This document shows, piece by piece, positions 27,473 through 36,334 of a stretch of 64,000 nucleotides of DNA. Each line of letters begins with the position of its first letter. The stretch's first letter is position 1. Source of the stretch: Coxiellaceae bacterium UBA6002 (GTDB lineage: Bacteria > Pseudomonadota > Gammaproteobacteria > UBA6002); NCBI GenBank assembly GCA_002429595.1, contig DJAM01000078.1, positions 257-64,256 on the forward strand, read 5' to 3'. Below the pieces are notes generated by a model, which searched no databases, was not told the origin of the DNA, and saw nothing but the letters and a program-made list of their open reading frames with translations. Position numbers and translations under genes: made by a program.

Positions 27473-28801
27473 TTATAATTTTCCTCGGAGTGCAAACACT
27501 TCGTCTTCTACCTCAAATTTTATATTATTCTCTGAATTGAAAACAGCATCATATAGTTGCTGAAAACCAACCATTTTCCAATCTTTCCTGATTGAATTAA
27601 ATTTCTCTATTAGTACCCGAATTGGCGTGTGGTGCTGATTCAATAATGGTGCTTCATGTAAAGTATTGTCCGTAAAAAGTGATGATTTATAAGGATTAGC
27701 GATCACCGTCGTACCATTAGTGGTATGAGTAAAAAAATTTGTTGCAAATGATTGCTGTAACGCTTCACCAACGGTATTAACTTTACTGGCAGGGACTTTA
27801 CAATATTCACATTTGTCAAGCCAATTTGCAGTAGTGTCAGTTTTTAAGATGTTTTCCAGCGCTGATTGAAACTCCTCAATATTTTTCATCCTGGATTCAT
27901 TCGTAGGATATTTATAATAAAGTTTTTGGTCCTTTAAAACATCAAGGCACAAACGCTTATATTGTTCTTCATTAACAATTGCCAATGAAATCATGTTATC
28001 TTTAGTTTGATAAAAAGAAAACGGAGCCAACCAATTATCACGATTACCATGACGAACTGGCTCTCTATTTAGCTTAAGACAACTCAAGTATTGTCCAGTC
28101 ATCAAATAGGCAGCAATGTTAGCCATACTTATCTGCAAAAAAATCACATTAGCACTTTGGTTGGGAATCTTTCTACCGCGTGATAGCGAGAATAGATGAG
28201 AAACAATTAGATCTGATGCTTCCATAGCAGTTGCTTCATCTAATACAACAAAGCCAACTTTTAATGGTTCGTTAGGCGCACTACCATTGACACTGGCCAT
28301 ACCTGTTGCAGCTTGAACCGACACATCTAACGCTAAAAGATGTCTATATTCTTCTCCCTCATAGCCAATAATGGAGCAAAAAATTACGGGACGTGGCTTA
28401 TCTGTTGACTTTAAAAAATTATTCAACGTAATATCATTCCCTTTAGCTTCAGGTGATCTATTATCAATAATAACATCTGTAAGGGATAGAATTTCCTGAT
28501 ACAGCTGCGCTTCCTGCTTTCCAAGGGTAATACTTAATTTACTTGCATTTAAAGAGTTAAACGTTTCCTTCGAAAGGTAGTGACGGGCAGGATCACCAAT
28601 GTTTGGTGGTTCTATTTTCACGACAAAGGCGCCTTTCCTTGCCAACCTCTCGCCGACCATTGGCCCCGAAACGTGCTGCCCAATTTCAACAACCATAATG
28701 CCCTTAAGCGGGCCATCAGGAGATATTTCAAAGATTTCTTTTAGTATATGTTTTTTAGCTTCGGGAAAATGTGGTATTTCACTTTTCTTATTTTCGAACA
28801 T
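27473..28801 (-). CDS. CaiB/BaiF family III CoA-transferase
   Basis: A 442-residue family III CoA-transferase. The N-terminal LKGIMVVEIGQHVSGPMVGERLARKGAFVVKIEPP, the NxxK-containing LNASKLSITL, and a Leu-Asp (LALDVSVQAATGMASVNG) at the place of the catalytic aspartate are visible. It moves CoA between organic acids and its carnitine-type or other substrate is unknown. GAGGAAA precedes the ATG. It stands alone and has no acyl-CoA dehydrogenase or hydratase partner. Confidence 0.85.
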   Translation of the reverse strand: MFENKKSEIPHFPEAKKHILKEIFEISPDGPLKGIMVVEIGQHVSGPMVGERLARKGAFVVKIEPPNIGDPARHYLSKETFNSLNASKLSITLGKQEAQLYQEILSLTDVIIDNRSPEAKGNDITLNNFLKSTDKPRPVIFCSIIGYEGEEYRHLLALDVSVQAATGMASVNGSAPNEPLKVGFVVLDEATAMEASDLIVSHLFSLSRGRKIPNQSANVIFLQISMANIAAYLMTGQYLSCLKLNREPVRHGNRDNWLAPFSFYQTKDNMISLAIVNEEQYKRLCLDVLKDQKLYYKYPTNESRMKNIEEFQSALENILKTDTTANWLDKCEYCKVPASKVNTVGEALQQSFATNFFTHTTNGTTVIANPYKSSLFTDNTLHEAPLLNQHHTPIRVLIEKFNSIRKDWKMVGFQQLYDAVFNSENNIKFEVEDEVFALRGKL

Positions 28802-29115
28802 GGTTTCCTCATTAATTTTTTAAGACTAATCGGACTATAAACTTCAACTTCTGTTCAGTTAACTAGGAAAATTACTAGTTTGCTGAAGAAAACAGACAGC
28901 TTATGTGAAAAATGGGTCAATTGCTAAATTGTGATAGTTATATATAAATATTTAATAAATAATATGAAGTAGAGTCTAAGTGAGCTACATCGTGTGAATA
29001 ATCTTTTATCGAATAATCTTATTTCTATAGCCTGACTTTTCAATAGAATCTTCTTACCTTTTTTAAATCGTTAACGAGCATTGTTTTGTTATGCAGCAAA
29101 AAGTTACTAAACCCT
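28802..29115. other. intergenic region, no gene seen
   Basis: AT-rich sequence upstream of the CoA-transferase (its promoter should be here, on the minus strand) and downstream of the LuxR-type HTH frame. I see no intact ORF, recognisable remnant or convincing terminator. A short direct repeat AATAATCTT occurs near 29000. Confidence 0.5.
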
Positions 29116-29352
29116 TTAAAATAACAAACGAATGAAACCAGAGGAAAGTGCTGCTTGATAAATTTCTGATCGACGATAGCAATTTAATTTTTCTTTGATA
29201 TTTGCCAGATGAAATTCAACTGTTTTAGCTGAAGTAGATATTAGTACTGCAATTTCTTTGGCAGAATTTCCCCTTAGATAATATTTCAAAACTTCTATCT
29301 GACGAGGAGTAAATTCAACCTGGTCGTACTGGCAAAAGGTTTGTGTAGGCAA
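29116..29352 (-). CDS. LuxR-type HTH domain, likely 3' part of a split fusion
   Basis: A 78-residue LuxR/GerE helix-turn-helix: EFTPRQIEVLKYYLRGNSAKEIAVLISTSAKTVEFHLANIKEKL, complete in all key positions. The frame is open further upstream of this ATG as IATQDELLPTQTF, back to an eight-A tract (minus strand, 29380-29373) where it meets the methyltransferase frame. One extra A would join both into a single ~330-residue protein. It is either a separate small regulator, a frameshifted domain, or made by slippage at the A tract. Confidence 0.75.
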   Translation of the reverse strand: MPTQTFCQYDQVEFTPRQIEVLKYYLRGNSAKEIAVLISTSAKTVEFHLANIKEKLNCYRRSEIYQAALSSGFIRLLF

Positions 29353-30113
29353 TAACTCGTCTTGAGTAGCAATTTTTTTTCACAAACTATTTCTAGTAAA
29401 CATTCATAATAGGAAAAACTTTCATCTTCGGAATAGTGATTATAGTTTAGATAAGAATGTACTGTTTCATGCAAAAAATGATCTTGTTTAGAAACTGGAA
29501 TACGATTTTTATGTGAGGCCCAACTCTTCAACCAATAGTGAAGCATTTCACCATTCTCAAAAGTACTCTCATAGGTCACGAATTCGAATTTATGGATAAC
29601 GAAGCCGAGATTTTCTAACAGCAAACACAGTTCTGGTGCGCTGATTTCACTGTAATCAGGTGCAAATCCTATAAAATAGCCTTTCCACTTTGGTGAAGAA
29701 GCGACTTGATACAGAAACCTATCATTTTTGGGACGACCGTGACTTGCAAAAAATTGCAAATAAACTTTGCCACCTGGTTTTAAAGCACGATAAATATTGC
29801 TCAAAACTTTTCTTTTATCTTTAATCCAGTGTAGGCAACTGAAACTTACAATCGCATCATAATAGTTTGTGCAACTTAATGATAGGCCATCTTGTAGTTC
29901 AAAATTCAAATTTGATAGTTGATTTTGCTTGCATGCTCGTATCTCATCAATCATATTATCTATAGCAACAAAATAAGATCGCTGATATCTTTTTGCCAAA
30001 TGCTTACTCAATTGACCCTGACGACAACCAATATCTAAAATCCGTTCACAACCTTGGAGGCAAAATTTTTTGATGAAATTTTCCCCCCATTGAATCACTG
30101 GTGAAACGCTCAT
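29295..30113 (-). CDS. class I SAM-dependent methyltransferase
   Basis: A 272-residue methyltransferase. SAM-binding motif I is ILDIGCRQGQLSKHLAKRY, followed by VAIDN, LQDGLSLSC and the post-motif LKPGGKVYLQFF. The last ~25 residues, after CEKK, are out of step with a second frame encoding a LuxR-type HTH, and the overlap begins at an A8 run, so the native C-terminus may be the HTH domain. The methyl acceptor is unknown. A fused regulator would be a SAM-binding transcription factor. Confidence 0.78.
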   Translation of the reverse strand: MSVSPVIQWGENFIKKFCLQGCERILDIGCRQGQLSKHLAKRYQRSYFVAIDNMIDEIRACKQNQLSNLNFELQDGLSLSCTNYYDAIVSFSCLHWIKDKRKVLSNIYRALKPGGKVYLQFFASHGRPKNDRFLYQVASSPKWKGYFIGFAPDYSEISAPELCLLLENLGFVIHKFEFVTYESTFENGEMLHYWLKSWASHKNRIPVSKQDHFLHETVHSYLNYNHYSEDESFSYYECLLEIVCEKKLLLKTSYCLHKPFASTTRLNLLLVR

Positions 30114-30247
30114 TATAATACCCTCTATACAATTTCCATATACATAAGCAAGTTCTCTATACTAACTGCTGTGCAATGACATTCTGAGAACAAATGCATA
30201 TCAAGCATTGATTACCCTGGGTGCAAAAATTAATATTAAGTTATCTT

Positions 30248-31060
30248 TCATTTCTTGATTGCCCATGCTAAATGAGCAGGCATTGGAAGGATCACTTTGC
30301 CCTGTCTATTATAGCTATCGACAGAATGACAAGTTGCATTACGTATCTGTTCCAACCGTTCCGAGGATTGCAATTTAAGTAGGCCACCTGTCCGAGCGGT
30401 GCCCTTTAGAAAGGCTTCGAAGAGCGCATCAGGTGAATTGAGTTCCCAAGATTGGTTGATTATCTGAGTCTGTGGGCTTGCAAACCCGCAGCTAATAAAG
30501 GTATCCCGACAATTATTCGGATCGCTAAAATAGAAAAGCGGTGGGGCTGGCGGAATTTCCGCGCTCGGATCACCATAGACTTCGATGGCTTTAAGGATGA
30601 TCTCAAAGCCTACTGCATCTTTAGGAAGAGACCATACGGTAAATGCTACCCGACCATTTGGTTTCAAAACCCGGTGTATCTCTCTTAGCGCACTTTCCGG
30701 CTGACCAAGATGCAAAATACCGAAATTCATCGCTACTGCATCGAAAGTATTGTCTGGGTATTCTTCAAGATTCTCAGCATCCCCCTCATAAAATTCTATG
30801 GTGGGATGAAGATGTTTTGCCCGCGCAATCATTTGAGATGAAAAATCAACTCCAATTGCATTGGCACCCCGTTGTGCTGCTAATGCTGTTAGATGTCCTG
30901 GGCCACATGCTACATCTAACAAACACGTCCCCTGTTCAACATTGAGAACATCAAGCATGGAAGGAATAACCTGCTGTGTCAGATGACTAAATGATGCATC
31001 ATAGTGATCGACAGCATTTTGCCACGCGTTGCGTTCAAACTCTTTAAATTCCTGTTGCAT
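30248..31060 (-). CDS. class I SAM-dependent methyltransferase
   Basis: A 270-residue methyltransferase of the UbiE/Methyltransf_11 type. Motif I is LLDVACGPGHLTALAAQRG, then GVDFSSQMIARA, FYEGDAENL and VLKPNGRVAFTVW. GAGGG precedes the ATG by seven bases. It is one of several small-molecule methyltransferases in the window, and the acceptor is not deducible. It lies upstream of the second methyltransferase (29295) in the same orientation with a 134-base gap. Confidence 0.87.
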   Translation of the reverse strand: MQQEFKEFERNAWQNAVDHYDASFSHLTQQVIPSMLDVLNVEQGTCLLDVACGPGHLTALAAQRGANAIGVDFSSQMIARAKHLHPTIEFYEGDAENLEEYPDNTFDAVAMNFGILHLGQPESALREIHRVLKPNGRVAFTVWSLPKDAVGFEIILKAIEVYGDPSAEIPPAPPLFYFSDPNNCRDTFISCGFASPQTQIINQSWELNSPDALFEAFLKGTARTGGLLKLQSSERLEQIRNATCHSVDSYNRQGKVILPMPAHLAWAIKK

Positions 31061-31208
31061 ATAGTGCCCTCGCTGTAACTTCTAAATGCGCTGCCCGTTG
31101 CGGTTTTTGTTATCGCTTTGTCTTTCTTAGGTTGCTGATGTCAAATTCTATAGCTGGTTTAGCACTCAGTAAATTGCAGAAGGAAATTCAGGACAATCAA
31201 TAGGTATC

Positions 31209-31691
31209 TCATAAATTAATACTCATTACCGTTACACAATGACCAAAAAGCTCATCGTTACCGATTTGAGTCCATCCTAATCGCTTATACCACTTAGGAA
31301 TCGTTCGGTCGAATGCGAGTAGATATAGCATCTGATGACCTAATTTCTTTGCTTCATGTTTCACTGTGTTAATAAGTATTTCACCTAATTGACATCCTCG
31401 ATAACTTGGATCGACAACCAGACTGCCTAACCAGGGAGTATCAAAAGGTCGAATGCCATCATTTTCACGTAAACAGACCATGCCTATCGGCTTATCATTA
31501 TGAAGTGCTACGAAAGCCATAGGCATATTATCCCTATTCAAATGGGAGGCTAATTTCTGTTCAGCTTTTTCAATGGAAGAATCAGGCACCCAATGGCGAC
31601 TGATTTCTTCGTACCAAAGTTTTGCAAGAGACGGCAAATGCCATTGGCAGTCAACAAGCAGTTTGATTTCATTTTTTTTAGATATCATCAT
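31209..31691 (-). CDS. GNAT N-acetyltransferase
   Basis: A 160-residue GNAT. The acetyl-CoA segment is LGSLVVDPSYRGCQLGEILINTVKHEAKKLG, with Gln-x-x-Gly in the loop, followed by PKWYKRLGW. Two adjacent ATGs begin the frame. It follows the DUF4440 gene by nine bases and is probably co-transcribed with it and the arylamine NAT gene upstream. The substrate is unknown. Confidence 0.83.
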   Translation of the reverse strand: MMISKKNEIKLLVDCQWHLPSLAKLWYEEISRHWVPDSSIEKAEQKLASHLNRDNMPMAFVALHNDKPIGMVCLRENDGIRPFDTPWLGSLVVDPSYRGCQLGEILINTVKHEAKKLGHQMLYLLAFDRTIPKWYKRLGWTQIGNDELFGHCVTVMSINL

Positions 31692-31700
31692 TAAACAACT

Positions 31701-32162
31701 CTAGAGTTTTTGCTCTGATTCTCTGACAGGGCCATTATTCATAATAGAATTTATTTCACTCTCAACAATTGTGCATTGATGATACAGTATTTTCCACTCG
31801 CTATTACATTTACGCCAAATGGTACTGCGTCTTGTGACTCTGGTTTTATTTTGAATGAGAACGTAAGTAAGCAAATAATTATTTTCGTCTATTTTAGTAG
31901 ACTGAAAATCTTTTGTTTCCCAAATATCCTGATACTCTGGGTCATTATAGCGCTCTAATAATGTATTTATGACATCTTGCTTGGTATAGACGTTTCCAGA
32001 TGCACCAACCTCCCAAAATTCTTCACACATCTGATTTAGAATATCTCGTTCAGCTTTGCCAAACTTATCGGGGTGATGGAAAATAGGCTCGCGACTCTTC
32101 AGTTCTTCTAATATCTGATTTTTGTTGCAATTTGTATCAGAGCAAGCTACGACATCTTTCAT
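31701..32162 (-). CDS. DUF4440/NTF2-like protein
   Basis: A 153-residue cone-fold protein of the DUF4440 (SnoaL/NTF2-like) type: LKSREPIFHHPDKFG near the N-terminus, a WEVGASGNVYTKQDVINTLLERY helix and the closing strands TRRSTIWRKCNSEWKILYHQC. These are small ligand-binding or dimerisation domains, occasionally enzymes. GAGGA precedes the start. It sits between the NAT and GNAT genes. Confidence 0.75.
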   Translation of the reverse strand: MKDVVACSDTNCNKNQILEELKSREPIFHHPDKFGKAERDILNQMCEEFWEVGASGNVYTKQDVINTLLERYNDPEYQDIWETKDFQSTKIDENNYLLTYVLIQNKTRVTRRSTIWRKCNSEWKILYHQCTIVESEINSIMNNGPVRESEQKL

Positions 32163-32205
32163 ATAATTTTCCTCATTAAATACATGTCAAGCCACCATCA
32201 CCTTC

Positions 32206-33159
32206 TTACAATTTTAAATTAAGAGACATTTCTTCTAATTCTTTCTCAGAGAAATCTGGCCCGATACTCCACCTTCTATTAGGCACGGGGAATTTACTAT
32301 CAGTGCACATTTTCTGTAGCATTGTTTTAGTAATACCCTTTAATGCAAAATCAGTTTCTAATTTATGAACAGGATTATCATTATTCAGAACTTCTTTTTT
32401 ATATTCACCGTTATCTTCTTCAGAATAAGTTATTTTATTGGAAAGATTATCCCAAAATAACGTTTTAGAGCCGTTGGGTGTGATTTTCCCCACTACCGTT
32501 TTGCTATCTCGAATTCCTATCGTATTCGGAAATCTCTCAAGTTTAAGCATGGTCAGTGCAAATTGTTTATCATCTATCTGTTTTAAATCTGTTTGAATAA
32601 GCTGTACCCAGTTACCCGCTTGTAAACGTTCTAATACATAAATCCCTTCTGAGAAATAAAACCTAAATTGATCATACTGTTGCTTCAGAATTTCGCCATT
32701 GCTATCAACCCTGATAGGAAATCGAGGGCTACAAGGTCCAAGACCTGGATCGAGATAAAATCGCTCTCCATGTATTGTTACTACTAAAATCATGTGTGTC
32801 GCAGGTAAACTTAGCAGCTCTTTGGAGTTAATTCTTAAACCATTTAATACTCTTGCCAGACACCGGTGGACCTCATAACCCAAACTTTGCAATATCACAA
32901 ACAATAACTGCCCATTTTCCAAACAATAGCCATGATGAGAAGACAGCAGCTGCTGGTAGCTCGATAAGGCTAAAGATTCACGTTGGACTGGATGCTGCTG
33001 GCTGATCCGACGTAAGGCAAAATTGCTATAAGCAAATTTTAAATGATGTTTAAGATAAATTTTGCTTAAGTAAATTAGTTTTTCCTCACTAGAAAGGGTG
33101 TTTACAGGAATCTGTACTAAATCAATCTGATTAAAATATTTATCAATTATTTTCTTCAT
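32206..33159 (-). CDS. arylamine N-acetyltransferase-like protein
   Basis: A 317-residue NAT-family protein. The catalytic Cys is in HHGYCLENGQLL, and the His and Asp of the triad are in PATHMILVV and FYLDPGLG. NATs acetylate arylamines and hydrazines using acetyl-CoA; some relatives are amide synthases in ansamycin pathways. It is longer than classical enzymes (~280) because of a C-terminal extension. GAGG precedes the ATG by seven bases. It heads the NAT-DUF4440-GNAT run. Confidence 0.82.
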   Translation of the reverse strand: MKKIIDKYFNQIDLVQIPVNTLSSEEKLIYLSKIYLKHHLKFAYSNFALRRISQQHPVQRESLALSSYQQLLSSHHGYCLENGQLLFVILQSLGYEVHRCLARVLNGLRINSKELLSLPATHMILVVTIHGERFYLDPGLGPCSPRFPIRVDSNGEILKQQYDQFRFYFSEGIYVLERLQAGNWVQLIQTDLKQIDDKQFALTMLKLERFPNTIGIRDSKTVVGKITPNGSKTLFWDNLSNKITYSEEDNGEYKKEVLNNDNPVHKLETDFALKGITKTMLQKMCTDSKFPVPNRRWSIGPDFSEKELEEMSLNLKL

Positions 33160-33241
33160 TCTGATACCTCTACACTTGCTGAATTTATCAATGGGGTTTT
33201 TATCTGTTCCGAAACTAGGTATAGCTTCGTTAATAGAGTAA

Positions 33242-33397
33242 TCAACTTACCATAGCGCTTACCGCTTCAAATATTAAGAGAAAAGCATAAACATCCTGAT
33301 CATACCACCACTCATCAAGAAAACCATCCCATCTAATAACAGAAGTATTTCTCACAAGGTGCCAAAAATTTTCTCTTAGATTGCTAACTTTAAAACC
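33242..33397 (-). pseudogene. unidentified C-terminal gene fragment
   Basis: On the minus strand there is an open stretch without a start, reading NLRENFWHLVRNTSVIRWDG then FLDEWWYDQDVYAFLLIFEAV to a TGA at 33244-33242. Its residue composition looks coding, so it may be the tail of a lost gene. I do not recognise the family. The rest of 33160-33507 shows nothing else. Confidence 0.3.
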
Positions 33398-33507
33398 TCA
33401 GAAACCCGAGCCATTTAACTTGGTGGTGCCCCTGCTACGTATACGAGAATAAAGAACAGTTCATTCTAAGCAGGTAAATGAAATAAGCCTAATATAATGA
33501 GTAAAAA

Positions 33508-33916
33508 GCCGGACTTGCTGCTTTATATACAGGACTTACTTATCCAAAAATCTTTGGCGTTATTACTCAGTCATCAGCTTTATGGTCGATAGAAAAAAGT
33601 GTGCTGGAGAAGCTAGTTGACGATTTTATTTCAATGAAGGCAGAGCGTTTATTTTTAATGGAAGCTGGGTTTTATGAAAATGTCCCACTGGCATGCGAGT
33701 TTGCAGATAATGATACTCAAAGCCATCTCTATAAACCAGTCTAATAAACATTTGGTTAACTATATGGTTAAACGAGGGATAAAAGTTTTTTTTCACGAGT
33801 TTATAGCTGGTCATAATTATATCTGTTGGCGAAATTCCTTGAATGAGCTCTTTAAAGAACTGTGTGAAATGCGATTTCTGCATATTAACGACAAAAAGAA
33901 TCATCCAAAAAGTTAA
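33508..33916 (+). pseudogene. decayed enterochelin-esterase-like gene
   Basis: The plus strand reads AGLAALYTGLTYPKIFGVIT and SALWSIEKS to a stop near 33744. After a frameshift it resumes as NKHLVNYMVKRGIKVFFHEF and IAGHNYICWRNSLNELFKEL. This order, a post-nucleophile helix and the catalytic-His segment G-H-(N/D)-Y-x-x-W-R, is that of Fes/IroE-type esterases. The nucleophile elbow and everything before it are gone. The short ORFs called here on either strand are by-products. Confidence 0.78.
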
Positions 33917-33994
33917 TTTAAAAAAGGTAGGAAAGGGTGAGCTTAAACGAATAAGTCAAATCCAAAGGTAAATAAAAAACTGCGCCATAACAAC

Positions 33995-34306
33995 TTACCC
34001 CTTGAAATTAAATCCGATAATAACCTTATCTCCCCCCTCTGCAATCTCGAGAATGCTGTCTTTCACAGAATGAGTAATGCTATCTTCGAAAAAGGAATCT
34101 AGCGCTTTCTGGTCGTTAAAATCAATAGAAAATCCGTGACTGAACGAAGTCGCAGGAGAAGCCTCATGGAATTCGCATTGCCCTCCTACTACAGAGATCA
34201 TACCGGGAATGTATTTTTTAAGCCCCCATAATTGAACTACCAGATCATCCATAACTTTCTTCGAAACAGTTGGCTTTGTCTTGAATAAAATAGTGTGCCT
34301 TATCAT
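33995..34306 (-). CDS. Dabb (stress-responsive A/B barrel) protein
   Basis: A 103-residue ferredoxin-like barrel protein: IRHTILFKTKPTVSK, the IPGMISVVGG strand and FSHGFSIDFNDQKALDSFFEDSITHSVKD are typical of Dabb proteins, dimeric barrels of often unknown enzymatic function. GAGG precedes the ATG. It diverges from a LysR gene with 92 bases between them, so it is probably that regulator's target. Confidence 0.83.
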   Translation of the reverse strand: MIRHTILFKTKPTVSKKVMDDLVVQLWGLKKYIPGMISVVGGQCEFHEASPATSFSHGFSIDFNDQKALDSFFEDSITHSVKDSILEIAEGGDKVIIGFNFKG

Positions 34307-34320
34307 ACATACCTCGCTAG

Positions 34321-34336
34321 TAAATTTGTAAATTTA
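34321..34336. promoter_or_regulatory. candidate LysR operator
   Basis: TAAATTTGTAAATTTA is a perfect inverted repeat (seven-base arms, two-base centre) in the 92-base divergent space between the Dabb and LysR genes, the expected place for a LysR binding site. It is AT-rich, so chance cannot be excluded. Confidence 0.45.
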
Positions 34337-34398
34337 GTATATTTTACATTGATGAAGATTCATGAGTAAAATTAATAATTTTTATATAGAATATAAGT

Positions 34399-35316
34399 AT
34401 GACTAATATTTCAAAACTTAACTTAAACCTGTTACGACCATTAGTAGCTCTCTTAAGAGAGCAAAATGTCTCAAAGGCTGCCAATTTGCTGGGGCTGACC
34501 CAATCTGCCACCAGCCTAAGCCTCAAGCAGCTACGCGAGTTATTTCAGGACGAATTATTGATCCGAAGCCAAGGCAGCAGAATGACATTGACTGTCTTTG
34601 CTAAAACACTTCTACAACCTGCTCAAGAAGCACTATATCAGGCAGAAAAAGTGTTCTTAGCCCATATCCCTTTTTACCCCGAGACGAGTACAAAGACCTT
34701 TCATATCGGCATGTCAGATTACATTGCTTATAGGGTGCTACCTAAGCTCATGCAGCACCTTGCATCGGTCGCACCGTTCATCAAAATTGTTCAGCATGCT
34801 GTGAATTACTTAGATAGCACTCAAGTCTTCGATGATTATGTAATTGACATGGCTATCGGTGATTTTACAAAAGCACCTCTTAGCTTAAAAATGACTTCCC
34901 TATTTTCCGATAGAGGAATTATTGCAGCAGATAAAAACCACCCTGCCATGAGGTTAAGCAAATTACCACTCAAAGAATTTCTCAAATATCCTCAAGTTTT
35001 TGTGGCATTAGAAGGACAACCTGAAAAAAATTTCATTTTCGACATGCTTCAAGAGCAAGGGCATCATCCTGAGGTGAGGCTGATGACTCCTCATACCCTT
35101 ATTGCGCTTCAATCATTACCTGGGACGTTACTCATGACCAATACGGTTGAAGGCCTTGCAAAACCCTTTCTGGAATCATTAGGTCTTGTTGTCCGAGACA
35201 CTCCTTACAAACTAAAGAAATATCACGCTAATTTATATTGGCATTCAAAAGATCAGAATGATCCGGCACATCAGTGGTTACGAGAGGTAATAAAAGCTAT
35301 TTGCAAAAATTTATGA
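34399..35316 (+). CDS. LysR-family transcriptional regulator
   Basis: A 305-residue LysR regulator. The N-terminal winged HTH is NLLRPLVALLREQNVSKAAN followed by LLGLTQSATSLSLKQLRELF, and the C-terminal effector domain resembles NodD/SyrM-type members (FHIGMSDYIAYRVLPKLMQHL). It diverges from the Dabb gene. LysR proteins typically activate the divergent gene in response to a small ligand. Confidence 0.9.
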   Translation: MTNISKLNLNLLRPLVALLREQNVSKAANLLGLTQSATSLSLKQLRELFQDELLIRSQGSRMTLTVFAKTLLQPAQEALYQAEKVFLAHIPFYPETSTKTFHIGMSDYIAYRVLPKLMQHLASVAPFIKIVQHAVNYLDSTQVFDDYVIDMAIGDFTKAPLSLKMTSLFSDRGIIAADKNHPAMRLSKLPLKEFLKYPQVFVALEGQPEKNFIFDMLQEQGHHPEVRLMTPHTLIALQSLPGTLLMTNTVEGLAKPFLESLGLVVRDTPYKLKKYHANLYWHSKDQNDPAHQWLREVIKAICKNL

Positions 35317-35353
35317 TTATATTGTCCATTCAAAGCAGTCATTAATATCCAGA

Positions 35354-35941
35354 TTATACCTCTTTCTTCGCTATCCACACCAAATGTTGTGGCTGATCAT
35401 TTTTTCTTAATAGAATTTTAAACCCATTCTCTTTGAGGTATTTCTCATAGATCGCAGGTGCAAGACTATAAAAGCTTAATGGGTGATTTAGCATATTACT
35501 GCTAGTGTCTTCATACGCCTCATCTCCAGTGGTGAATTCCAAAATACCACCCGTTCTAAGCCAACTTGCAAAGCGAGAAATCATTTTTTCATGATCTGAT
35601 TTCGGAACATGAAAAAGGTTCCACCATTCGAGAACGCCATCGAATTGCTGTTGTAGCAAAATGGTCCTCATATCACCCAGCATAGTTTTCATCTTAGGGC
35701 ATTTAATCTTCGCTATTTTTAACAATTCTTTTGAAGCATCAATTCCGGTGACGTCTAATCCATTGCTGATTAAATAATTTGCAATAGGATGACCCGACCC
35801 GCATCCTACATCTAGAATATGTGCCTTTGGAGGTAATTCCTTGATGAATAAATCCAGGTATTTTTTCTCCCGATAAAACTCATCTCGCATTTGCGCAAAG
35901 CCGGCAGCAATATCATCGTAATTATTATCGGAACGACCCAT
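35354..35941 (-). CDS. class I SAM-dependent methyltransferase
   Basis: A 195-residue methyltransferase. Motif I is ILDVGCGSGHPIANYLISNG, then VTGIDASKELL, MLGDMRTI and LRTGGILEFTTGDEAYED. It is a compact one-domain enzyme. The target is unknown. It is convergent with the LysR gene and 51 bases downstream of a small membrane protein gene. Confidence 0.85.
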   Translation of the reverse strand: MGRSDNNYDDIAAGFAQMRDEFYREKKYLDLFIKELPPKAHILDVGCGSGHPIANYLISNGLDVTGIDASKELLKIAKIKCPKMKTMLGDMRTILLQQQFDGVLEWWNLFHVPKSDHEKMISRFASWLRTGGILEFTTGDEAYEDTSSNMLNHPLSFYSLAPAIYEKYLKENGFKILLRKNDQPQHLVWIAKKEV

Positions 35942-35992
35942 TATTTTCTACCCAGAAATTTATCATTTATTTACCGTAAAAACGTTTTATGC

Positions 35993-36247
35993 TCAGCAAT
36001 GTCTCTTATTTGATTTTTTGTCGTTATCTAAACTCTGCATTACATTAAGCTTATGGTGTTTTACCTCAACTACATGACGAGAGCTTTGATTTAAAAAGCA
36101 CTGCAATTCTTGAAGAGCATTGCCCAAAATGCCGCCCTCAGGTTTTTTATGCCGATAATACAGCAAACCTTTTTGCTCCAACAACAAACAAAGCCTATGT
36201 AGTAAATATAATAACAGAAGGCTAATTGTTACAATAATCACTACCAT
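35993..36247 (-). CDS. small single-span membrane protein
   Basis: An 84-residue protein with one N-terminal hydrophobic helix (VVIIVTISLLLLYLLHRLCLLL) and a basic cytosolic tail containing YYRHKKPEGGILGNALQELQ. The composition looks coding, but I cannot name a function and no strong ribosome site is seen. Confidence 0.5.
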   Translation of the reverse strand: MVVIIVTISLLLLYLLHRLCLLLEQKGLLYYRHKKPEGGILGNALQELQCFLNQSSRHVVEVKHHKLNVMQSLDNDKKSNKRHC

Positions 36248-36301
36248 CTTTCTAACTTTCCATTAGTATTGAGAAAACTAAACATTCACAGCAAAATAAT
36301 T

Positions 36302-36326
36302 TAGCTCCTACAATATGCAGGAGCTA
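36302..36326 (-). terminator. probable terminator after the MerR gene
   Basis: TAGCTCCT and AGGAGCTA form an 8-bp stem with a nine-base loop directly after the MerR stop. The minus-strand tail is AATTATTTT, a modest T tract, and the other side carries a run of A, so it could also act for convergent transcription. Confidence 0.55.
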
Positions 36327-36334
36327 CAAAAAAA

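Noticed and set aside
33626..33904. 92-residue minus-strand ORF
   Set aside because: It lies antisense to the decayed esterase, whose plus-strand frames match a known family in order.
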